Origin: Emydura subglobosa
Lineage: Eukaryota; Chordata; Testudines; Chelidae
Direction of reading: 5' to 3'
Length of the DNA stretch: 64,000 nucleotides
Assembly: GCA_007922225.1 (NCBI GenBank)
Contig: ML679958.1
Location: 57,120,838 to 57,184,837 of the forward strand
In this document: one piece after another, positions 25,201 to 37,200 of the stretch
How the letters are laid out: each line of letters opens with the position of its first letter
Position numbering within the stretch: position 1 is the stretch's first letter
Notes under the pieces: model-generated
What the model saw: only the letters and a program-made list of their open reading frames with translations
Told to the model about the DNA's origin: nothing
Databases searched by the model: none
Made by a program: the position numbers and the translations under genes

Positions 25201-28200
25201 TTTTGGAAAAGAATATGAACTACCTCCACTTATCTTATTAAATGAGATTTACAAAAAACAACTGCAACTAATTTTCAGTTAAGTGTGCATAGCCCTACAG
25301 ATTTTTTTTTAAACACTGCCAGTGACTGTGGCAGAAGCTGAAAGAAGTTTCAGCAAGCTAGCCCTCATCAAAAACTGCAGGCATTCTACAATGGGGAAGA
25401 ATGATTAAGCCACCTAGCTATCTTGTCTATTGAGGGTGAACTTGCAAGAGAAATTGACTTTGGGGGGCTAATTCATATTTTGCAATGAAAAAGGCCAGAA
25501 AAATAAAGCTTTAAAGTTAACTGGCCTAATTATAAAATGTTTGCAGACACATTGGTTCATTAGAATTAAAAAAAAAAAAAAAAAATCAAGACATTATAAA
25601 GGTATTATATCCTGTCAATGATCAAAAAGTTACAAAATAGTCAGCAAACTTGTAGGACTCTCAGACTGGGAGTCTGAGAAAATAATAAATAGCAAAAAAA
25701 TAGCAAAGGGGGGGCATTTTTCAGAAATGTAGAATATGTAACAGTAATTTCAGAATTCAAACACTGTTTGTGGCTCATGAGATTGTATGTATGGGATGAG
25801 GGTTTGTGGTATGTGTGTGGGAGGGGACCTGTGTTACAAGTTTGTACTGGGCCCGAAAAAATTATGCTTGGGCCCTGAGCATGTGTGCTTACTGCATGTC
25901 CTAACAGTAAGATTTCTCATTTTCAAACAGGAATTTTAAAATATCATCCTATGTAATTTTTTTAAAAAACTGAATTTAATAAAAAGGCCTATATTTCCAG
26001 TCGGAGGAGTGGTTATAGAAAGCAGCGTAACAAGGTCCATTGAATTTTCAGCATACTGTTGATGCTCCCAACAAAATCATGATCTACAAGAGATTTAGGC
26101 CCCATCCTACAACTGGATCAATACTGGCAGACCTCTAAACTTATGGAGCCCCACACTGATCTGATTGCAGCATTAAGGCCTAAAATTCCTACTCGACATT
26201 GTAATGGAACGTTAAACTGTGTGATACAATTCATCCACTAGGTGGTGCTGTGTGGAAAGACGGTTAACCTCAGCTATACCTGGAAGAACATTAAAGCATC
26301 TTATGATAAACACATCTGGTGTATATAAGCAAGCTCTGTAGTTAGCCCACATCTGGTACAGAAGTACATGACATGGCATCAAGCGTAAACTAAGGACAGA
26401 AATAGAAGGAAAACAGCAATGAAGGTTGCAAACAAAAGAAACAAAGCAACAAAGGTTGCAGGACCTCATCCACATGCAACTCTTCAGTGCCTCAGAGAAC
26501 TTCAGCTTTGACAAACTCCAGAATGGACAGACTGAAAATACTATTTAAGAAGATTTTGTATTGCTACCAAGCTTCACATAAAACCCCAAGAAATATACAG
26601 GTGCCGTCTTTAATTTATGTTATGGGAAAGCTGGCAGAGCACATCTTTAAATCCTTTGACCTTAATGAAGAGTCACAAAGATGACTCGGAAAGGGTTCTG
26701 GCTACGTTTGATGTATACTTTATACCACAGAGTAATGTGGTTTATGAAAGAGCATGTTACCATCAGAGAATTCAAGATCCAGGGGAAAATGTTGAATGTT
26801 TTATAAGAGCTCCGCATACATTGGCTGAAAACTGTGATTTTGGGAATGCAAAATGAAAAATATCAGACTTGCTGATTTTCGGGTTTACAGACACAAACCT
26901 TTCACAGCAGCTACAACTGAAGAGAGATTTAACCTTAGCCATAGCTATACAGATACAAAGCACTCAGAATAAAATCAAGCAATAGAAGAAAAGGCAGGAG
27001 CAACTTGCAAAAATTTGAAACTAGCTTAGAAGCTATAAACAGACATTTAAATGTGAAAAGTTATTATAATAAAACCCCTAAGGGAAGGAGAGAGAACTCC
27101 CAGGGCTAAGACGGACAAATTCCAGGCTATGTGCACACAGTGTGGGAAAAAAGTCACATCCCAAAAGAGAAGGCATGTCCAGCCAGAGGCATACATGCAT
27201 GAAATATGGACATTTTGCAGTTGTTTGCCACACCAAACCAGTCAGGGATTTGACTCACATTACAGACAATCAAGAGTCATTGTTTCTGGGATCTAACTTG
27301 TAAGGACAGAGCCTGCCTGGATAGTGAAATTGAATATATTCATGGCAAGACTATTGACTCTAAAATTGACTAAGGCGCTAATGTCACAGTCACCTCAGAA
27401 GTGACATACAGTTACCTTCAACCCATCCCAGAGCTTAAGTCATCTGACACAGATCTGGCTAGCCTCAAAATATTCTGAGCTGCATGGGCCAGTTCATCAC
27501 AGAAACAAATTTACAAAGACAAAAGATATGGATTCAGAGTGCATGTGATCAAAGGATGAAAAAAGACCAATGACCTTCTCAGATGCAGTATTACAGCCAT
27601 GATGGGCCTAGTGACAAAGGAGAAAGAACTCTATGAAGGATTTAGTAATATTGGACTTTTGAAAGGAGATCTAGTGCAAATCCACTTGAAGTAACAATGC
27701 TGGATCATGCAGTGTACATACACCTCTACCAGAGACACTATGGAAGAGACTAGGTGCTGATTTACACAAATTCAGAGGACATCATTAATTGGTCATTGTG
27801 AGCTATTTTTCCAGGTATAAAGAAATATTGTACTTGAAAGGTATAACATCAGTGTCATTGAGAAACTGAAGTGCACTTTTGCTCACTTCAGTATTCCAGA
27901 ACAAGTCATGACAGACAGACAGACGGACCACAATTCACTGCTGCAGAATTTAAGTCACTCTGAACGAGGTGTGATTCTGAGCATATTACTAGCAGCCCAC
28001 ATTACCCACAAGTGAATGGAGAAGCTGAGAGAGCTGTATACACAGCCAAGAAAATCCTGCAGCAGGAAGACTTGTTCCTTGCTTTTCTAAGTTACAGATC
28101 AACACCAAATATTAGCTATCTGGATATAGTCCAGCCCAACTCCTGACAGAAAGACAACTCAGAACTACTGTTCTAAATTCAGAAAAGACTATCTCAAAAG

Positions 28201-31200
28201 TGGCCAGACAGGAAAGAGCAACCAAATCAGATAAAAAGGCAAAAGCCTATGAACACGTTTACAACAGACATCACTGAGACAGCTGCCAGGTCTAGAACCT
28301 GGTGATCAAGTTCATGTCAGACTGGATGGAGAAAATATGATGGCCAAATCCAGCTGTTTGTAAAGAAAAATAATTCATTGCCCAGATCATGTGTGATAGA
28401 GATCAAGAGTGGAGCATTCAATAAAAACCACTGACATCTACAGTTTTTTCCTCAGGAAAAACAATCAAGGGCGCAAACTCTACAGATGGCAGATACAGAA
28501 CAAGACAACATAGTCTCAAGGATTTCAAACTGACCACAGCCAGTCATTGCAACTAATGGACAGCCAGGTGACCAAGTTGTTATGTATTTGAGTCATGTAA
28601 TTAGAAAACCAGTATAATTCAGAATCACTTAACATACTGACCCACACTTAACGTCAAATGGACAAAGTGATAATGTAAATGGTAGGAATGTAATATTTTA
28701 AGGGGATGAAATGGAATGTTAAACTAGTATATGGTTCAGCCACTTGGTGGCGCTGTGTGTAAAAAGACCTCATTTAAAAGAACCTCAGCCATGCCTGCAG
28801 AACATTCATGTATTTTATGATGACCGCGTCTGGTGTGGGTGTGTGTACATTAAGCAAGCTAGACAGTATCTGGTACAAGAACATGACAATAATGGCGTTT
28901 GGTTCTTGCCAACTCCTTTTATTTTACTGTGATTAATCACTTATATGTCATTGTATATTCACAGTTAAAGAGGTGACAACAAAGGACCCAGTCTTGAAAA
29001 GCCTGCAAGTATGTGCATAGTTAAGGATTACATGTATGAGAAAAGGATGCTGAATTGGGCACCTTGTCTGGTGGTAAGCAGCCCCGAAAAATTGTCATTA
29101 TGTTTTTCAGCCTGCGCACAAAGTTTTCTGACCTGCCCTTCATAAGGATTTTTGATTTTAAATGGGATATTTTATGCGCCTATGGAAAACACCTCCATGG
29201 GCAAACACTTTGCAGAACTATGTTAAAGTATGTATCTGGCTTTAAAAAACCCTTCTATTTTATTTTTAATTGTTACTTCTGAATGAAACTAATGGTTGTT
29301 AACATTGTTGCTTTAGTCAATGGAGATCAAGTTACCATTATCCTTTATGTTGGTTTTTTTTTTTTTAAAAACACAAGCTGATTTATTTGTTCTGCACAGA
29401 ACCTGCTCATCCATCACAAATCTGATGCTAGCATTTATTTCTCCCTTATGATTTTCAATAATCTCTACCTTCATAAAAAGGCATGATTTTAAAAAACTAA
29501 CAACTAAAACAGCTTCTGACTTTACTGCCTGCTCAAACTGTGGGATCTCCAGCTAAACAGCTTTACTCCATTATTCTAACAGCACCCCAAGGTGTGCTAG
29601 ATATCTCCCAGAACAGACAAAATACATGATCCCTGACCAGAGAAGCTTGCATACCAACTCGAAATGTAAGATAATAATGGGGTACCAAGACACTAGGAAT
29701 GTCTGAGGAGGAAGAACAAGGGGGAAAGCTATCAGATTACATGCTTGCTCTGTTATTTTACAATGCTTGTCCTACTCACTCTACAATTTCTCTTCTGGTC
29801 CAACTAGAGAGTAAAGTTCCCCATGAGTAGTGTTTAGATATTTTTTTCCTGGCACTGCAGGCTCGTTTCTTATCTGGCCTTTACCCCCCTCCCCTCCACT
29901 TTTTCCTGCAATGCCCATCAGCATCAACATGCTTAATCTAGTTCCCTTAGCGGCTTTATTCGTGGCTGGTGAAACCCAAGCAACAGAAGATCCACCAGCA
30001 ATGAGAGCACAGGTGTGGAAGTTGCCTGTATACCCTGTTCCAGTGAGGCAGCTGGAATTAGCCACTACTGCAGCCCTGAAATGGGGCTGAGCCAGGCCCA
30101 GACGGAGTATGACCAGGCCAGATGGGAATTGTATTGACTCACTGACTTTCTCAGGGAGCCTCCTTTAAGAGACATGGAGAAAAAGGCCTCCAATGGAGCC
30201 ATAGCTCAATTTTAAGATGGGGATTTTCATGAACGATCAGTGTTGCTCTAATGCCACTTCAGCTGAAGCCAGGAAGGGAGGGGGGGGGGGAAATCTAGTT
30301 CACTGAGTGCTTGAGTAGTTATATGTCGCTTCAGCTGACCAAGCTTTCTGCCAATTTTTGGCTTTTGAAGAGTTTTCTAATTCTTGCTCTTCCCTCCCCC
30401 CCCCCCACTTTTCTGTGTCTTACACAGCAAACAAACTAGCTAACTGACCGAATACAACACAGACAGATGAGAATATTGCCCGCCCTCCCCCAATTTCTTT
30501 TCATTCCCAGTAATCTTGGATAAAGTACCGAGACCCAGTACTGTGGCCATTTCCCTTTAGAAACTTTCCTTCAGTAGCACCACTCCAGGAGGTGGGAGAG
30601 TCCCATCACTACCTTCCATGGCAGTGGATCTGCCCCACAGGTGTAGCTGTTCCCAGAGGTCCAGAGCTTCCAGTTGTCTCTGCTACACTCTACTCTGGTT
30701 ATTGAAGTGAATCTACCCCATAGACTTTGTGCTGGTTTTTAACAAAAAGCAAACAACAAAACCAAAAAAGCAAGCAATGCAAGCCTGCTGTTATGAGCTG
30801 ATACACGTGCCTGCACTCATCTTTTGTTGAAAAGTTATTAGGTGAAGTGGATATACCTTGTAGGAGTGAGTGGATGTTTTGGGTGCTGAAAGCACTCTCA
30901 GTGGCCTTCAATGGGAGGAGAAAGTACTGAGGTTAGTCCTGCTTTGAGCAGGGGGTTGGACTAGATGACCTCCTGAGGTCCCTTCCAACTCTAATATTCT
31001 ATGATTCTATTCTATGTCCTCACAGAAGCAGCTTAGTACCTCACCCTTTTTCAGTAACTACCTGCCAAAATGTGACCCCTAATACACACAGCTCCCATTG
31101 GGAATCATACAGACATCTAAAGGCAAAACATGGCCTGTTATTTCAATTCTGTTGTTCAGACTACAGTATCATTAGATGGAATAATATTCCTAAATGTAGC

Positions 31201-34200
31201 CATTGTACATTGACAGTTTAACTTATAAACCCTGTGGATAGAAGTAACGAGGCACGCTTTCACATTAGGTGTCAGGTTAGCAAAGTGTAGAATTAAAAAG
31301 GAAAATATAATAAAATAGCACTCTTCCCCCTCCTCCAATTCTCTTTTCAACCAACTTTTTAAAAACGGTCAACTCTTGTATTAATTTAATGGTGTGGGGT
31401 CCCCTTCCCAGCAGGCTGAAATAGTTTTGCTGTTTCCCATTCCCTGCGCCCCCTACTAATATAGGGAAAGTTATTTCAGGTATGAAGTTCATTTATTATT
31501 TGAAACAGTCAGCATAAATCCAGTTTTCAAGGAAAGGACAATTTTCTAAAAGTTTACTGCAGAGGTCTTTCCATACAAACCACTGTGTGCTCTCCATCTG
31601 CATATGCAATCTGCTTCTATATTTTCAGCCAGCTTGCACCGGCAGATTAATGTGTACAATTAGAAAGCAACCTCACAGGCGTTCAATAAACTGCCTTCAT
31701 TATTACACTCAGGAGAGTCCCTTTGGAGGTCTATAAAAGCCTAGTTTTCTGCCTGTTAACTAAATAATTGACAATGCTTAAAATAATCAGGAGCAAATGA
31801 ACAAAGTGAAGACTACTTGGGTGAAAGAGAGCAAACAAAAGATTCTCAAGGCTGAAAGCAGTTTTTGCAGTTCCTGTGAGTTCTCTCTAGCAGGCTTTAT
31901 TTACAGTCTGGCTAGGTTTGGGTTTGTGCCTGTGCTTCTGTGAGGAAAATTTGTTACTGGTCTTCTGTTTGAACCACTCATCACAGAGCACTGAACTTCC
32001 AAGGACATTAATAGCTGTCTTATTTATTTTACTTTACAAGTCAATCCTATTTTGATTCATGTTTTATAACGTTTGAGAAGACTGCTTTGGTAGGCATATG
32101 AATAAAATTGTGTTGGTGAAATTCAGGCACTGTATTTGGAATATTCATCTTATGGTATTTGGACAAATTCTGCATTTGAAGCTCTAAACTCTTTATGCAA
32201 AATATTGAGCATACATGTGTGCCACAGTTACACTGTCAGAAATTTATAAATAAAAATGCAGTCTTCAAAATCATCTACATTTCCTCCACAGTCTTTTCTA
32301 CGTCTGTATGACAAGACTCCTAGAATCATAGAAGATTAGGGTTAAAGGACCTCAGGAGGCTACTAGTTCAACCCCCTGCTCAAAGCAGAACCAACCCCAA
32401 CTAAATCATCCCAGCCAGGGCTTTGTCAAGCCAGGCCTTGAAAACCTCTAAGGATGGACATTCCATCACCTCCCAAGGTAACCCATTCCAGTGCTTCATT
32501 ACCCTCCTAGTGAAAAAGTTTATCCTAATGTCCAACCTAGACCTCTCCTACAAATTGAGACCATTGCTCCTTGTTCTGTCATCTGCCGCCACCAAGAACA
32601 GCCTAGCTCCATCAGGTAGTTGAAGGCCACTATCGAATCCCCTGTCTCTTCTCTTCTGCAGACTAAATAAGCCTACTTCCCTCAATCTCTCCTCATAAGT
32701 CATGTGTTCTAGCCCCCAAACATTCTTGTTGCCCTCTGCTGGACTCTCTCCAATCTGTCCACATCCGTCCTGTAGTGGGATGCCCAAAATTGGACATAAT
32801 ACTCCAAATGTGGCCTTACGAATGCCGAATAATCACATTTCTCGATCTCCTGGCAGTGCTCCTACTAATGCAGCCCAATATGCATTAGCCCTCTAGGCAA
32901 CAAGGGCACACTGTTGACTCATATCCAGTTTCTTGTCCACTGTAACCCCTAAGCCCTTTTCTGCAGAACTGCTGCCTAACCAGTCGGTCCCCCGTCTGTA
33001 GCAGTGCATGGGATTCTTCTGTCTTAAGCGTAGGACTCTGCACTTGTCCTTGTTGAACCTCATCAGATTTTTTTGGACCAATCCTCTAATTTGTCTAGGT
33101 CACTCTATATTCTCTCTCTACCCTCCAGCCTATCTACCATTCCACGCAGATAGTGTCATCCGCAAACTTGTTGAGTCTGCAATCCACTGCATCATCCAGA
33201 TCATTAATGAAGATATTGAAGAAAACCAATCCCAGGACTGACCCCTGGGGCACTTGATACCGGCTGCCACTAGACATCGAGCCATTAATCACTACCTGTT
33301 GAGCCCGATGATCTAGCCAGCTTTCTATCTAGTTCATTCATTCAACCCATACTTCTGTAACCTGTGGAAGACTGTATCAAAAGCTTTGCTAAAAAGTCAA
33401 GATATATCATGTCCACCACGTTCCTCACATCCACAGAGCCAATCATCTCATCATAGAAGCCAATCAGGTTGGTCAGGAATGACTTGGTGAATCCATACTG
33501 ACTGTTCCTATCTTCCAAGTGTTTCAAAATGGATTCCTTGAGGACCTGCTCCATGATTTTTCCAGGGACAGAAAACTGTCTCCTGCACAACTGGCCCACA
33601 ACTTGAACTCAATCCCAGAAGAGAGCAGGATGATCATGAGCCTCAGCACCTTCAAAATACAAAACCCACTTCTTTGACCTAGCCGTCTCACAATACTACC
33701 ACAAAAAACAATACTAAAATTGTGACCTGTAGGCCTGACTTGACATAAGTAACTTGCCTAATTTCTTAGTGGGCCTGACTGGAAAGGTGAATGGAAGGTA
33801 AACTCTTATAGAACCAGAGGGTTAGAAGGGACCACAAAGGTCATCTAGTCTAATCCCCTGCCAAAATGCAGGATTTGTTGTGTCTAAACCCTTCAAGACA
33901 GATGGCTATCCAGCCTCTTTTTGAAAACCTCCAGTTAAAGAGATTTCCCGGCTTCCCTAGACAGTTGGTTCCATTGTCCTACTGTTCTTATAGTTAAGAA
34001 GTTTTCCCTGAGATTTAGATTAAAACTGCTATGCTGTCGTTTAAACCCAATACCTCTTGTCCTGCCTTCTGTGGCAAGAGAACAATAATCTCCATCTTTT
34101 TTATGGCAGCCTTTCATGTATTTCAAGACTGCTATCATGTTCCCCCTTAACCTCCTTTTTTGCAAACTAAACACACTAGTTCCTTCAGTCTTTGCTCCTA

Positions 34201-37200
34201 TGGCCTGCATTCCATCCTTTTGATCATTTTTGTTGCTTGCCTCTGGATCCTTTCCAGTTTTTCTACATCCTTTCTATACAATGGTGACCAAAATTGGACA
34301 CAGTATTCCAGTTAAGGCCTAACCAATGCCAAGTAGAGCAGTAGTATCACCTCCCAGGACTTTCATGCTGTGCCTCTGTTAATGCAACCCAAAACTGCAT
34401 TTGCTTTTTTTGCAACAGCACCACATAACAAGCAGCATGCTGGAGTCAGAATGGCTAGCTAAGATCAGCAGAAACATCCTGATTTTAGTAAACCTGCCTA
34501 AACGTAATATAAGGATGAGGTCAGATTATGCATGAACAGTGAATGGACAGAGCATGCCGTTCAGCGATGGTTCCTGAAAAGTAACCAAGCCAATCATGAC
34601 GTGTGTGATACAATGTACATTTAGAAGAAACCAGTGTTGGTAGATGTATTTCAGGAAAAGTTTTATTATATGACTTTGGATTTGTGATGTACCCGGTGTC
34701 CATCTTGTGCATTTGAGTCTGATCAGTTCAGTGCATCTTTGCTGTATGCCAAATAAAAGGAACCTGAGTGATGAGATTGGAGTCAAGCTGGGTTTTGGGG
34801 GAACTAAATGGAACTGGAAGAGGTCTCAGAGAAACTCCAGCATAATCGAAATAATAAAAAAAGAAAAAGAAAAAAAAACAAACAAACAAAGACAGTCTGA
34901 AGTCCAGACCAGAAGAAAGTTTGAACATATAAAAGAAAACTACAATGAAAGAACCTTTAAGTTGTGAAGTGAAGCACTGAAAAAAAAAGTCATGCATTTC
35001 CTGACTTCTGAGTACTTCATTCTACAATGCAAAAGTTCCTTCAATGTAGTTCTCTTGTATGCAACAGCTATGATTTTAAAACAGAACAGAAAAACTCCAT
35101 TGTGTGCTACTATATTTGCTAGGCAGCAGAAGCATGCTCTGCACTGCACAACAGATGCAATCAATAAGGCTAGAGCCACATGCACCTTTCTAGACCAAAC
35201 ACAAGAAGCCAATAGTTCTTTACGTGGTTTGATGCAATCAGTGCCTCCATCCATAGAAAACATCCAAAGAACATGGAGTGACCACCCTATTCTGTTTTAA
35301 CATGGCTTCCTGGAGCCGGTAATGCCACCTGGGGGTGGGGGAGGGAACAAAAACCAACAATAATTTGATCTTTTCGGCAAAAGAGAAAAAGTGACTTCAT
35401 TGCGGTGGGAGATGCTAATGTCAGAGGATAGATAGGTGAGGTTACACCAACAAGCTGGTTTACTATTTGGAACAGTTCCACAATACAAAATTCCGTGTAT
35501 GGTATGCAACATGTTCATTGTTCCCAACAGCATATGGCAATGGATGATAAACTATTCCAATGAACACTCAGCTTGGTGAACACTACACAGTTAGGTTGAC
35601 ATAAGGCAACTAATGTTGACCTAACTATGTCAGTGTCTACACTACAGCGTTGCTCCTGCTGATGTAAATGCCCTACACCACCACCATCATAACTTCACCT
35701 CCACAAGAGGTGTAGGGCTCACATCGGTGTAGTTAGGGTGAAGCAGGTTCTGTGTAGACACTGCCTTACTTACATTGACTTTTGACTGTCTTGTCAATTT
35801 CACAGCTTCAGTGAAATGCTGCTACCTGGGCTCCCCTTTGCAATTATGGCAGCCGACTGGACTCTGGGCACAGCTTCACCCACCTCTCCTGGCTGGGAGT
35901 GGGAAGGCAAGAAGCCCTGGGTGCGGCAGGGGCTCCTGGTGCAGATCCGAGAGCCCTGGCTCTCAGCTTGTCACACTGCCCCTCTTCCATCGGTGGAAGC
36001 ATTCCTGGTAAAGACTTGCACCACCGACAGATGTAGTGTGGACATCAGCCACTGCAGTAAAATTATGTTGATCTAAGATAGGTCAATTTAAGATTGTAGT
36101 GTAGACATGCCCTTATTGAGAGATTGTGACATTATGGTTTGCCTCATGGCAAATAAGATGTTAACATTCGGACTTCACATTTTGCACAAAATATATGCAG
36201 AATGAGGCCAAGAATAATATTCTGTACTTTATACATAGCACTCTTCCTCCAAGCATCTCTCAAATCCGTTTATAAAAGGTGGTACAGGGACCTGAGTTAA
36301 TGTCGTAAGATGAGACATCACACATCTTTACGTTATGCAGTGAAGTTAACGTGTAACACATCACAGCACAAATAGTAGCCTAAAAGTATTATCACTACAT
36401 TATTCAATGGTGAATTTATTATTTTCCCAGGTTCCTTATATTCTGCATAGTAGATTTAAAAAAACAAAAACAAGTATGTGTTTGGGAAGACACCATTGTC
36501 TTAAGTAAAATGTATTTCATAGTGTAAGTATGCAGAATCCTGTTTACTTTCCCCAGGTATAACATTCAGTAGACCTTCACAGTATATGCTTAGTGCACGA
36601 AATAAACTACCTTCCAACAGGTTTATTCTTTTGACAGTTACATGCAGTCTCTGCTGAAACCGAGCTTGACAGAATCTGAAAGCTAGTCTTTAACTTTAGC
36701 TGCATCCAAGTCAGTTCTGTTTTTTAAGAATGCAGCTGAAAGAATTCAAGAACGTCCACTGAGTCAGAGGGACCAACATACACATTGAGATGACTTTTCA
36801 GTGTACAGCAAAGACTCTATTAAGGCCCAGGCAGTACATAGTGAGTGGATGGGTTTGCTATGCCTGAGTCGAGACATCTAGGTGTTATACCTGTGCAAGA
36901 CAGGAGCAGACCCATTGCACCCAGAAGTGCAAGGGGGGAGGGAACAATGCTTACTAGTAGCCTTTGCAGAAGGGTGTTAAACCTCCACTGGATTCATTTC
37001 AGTACTTCTTAAAGTACTTCAGTCATTTCTTAAAGCCTCAGCTCTCACAACTGTATTATACAACCATCTTTAGCAGAAGGTATTTGAAGGAAACTCCAAC
37101 TTTGCTGTGGCTCTTATATACATCCCCACACTATTTCTATGGGAGGGCACTATTTGGCCCTTTATCTGAAAACCAAAATATATTCATACAAGGCAAGTCA

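Larger units (their letters stand above)
26200..28888 (+). mobile_element. Ty3/Gypsy LTR retrotransposon, internally deleted
   Basis: Two direct repeats bound the element: 26200 to about 26373 and 28689 to about 28888. Both begin TGTAAT and share GGTGGTGCTGTGTG / GGTGGCGCTGTGTG and TCTGGTACA blocks. Between them, in order, are Gag-like, zinc-knuckle, protease-like and integrase-like remnants. The reverse transcriptase and RNase H that should lie between protease and integrase are missing, with the break near 27690-27740. Its 2.7 kb compares with 5 kb or more for an intact element. Confidence 0.85.
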
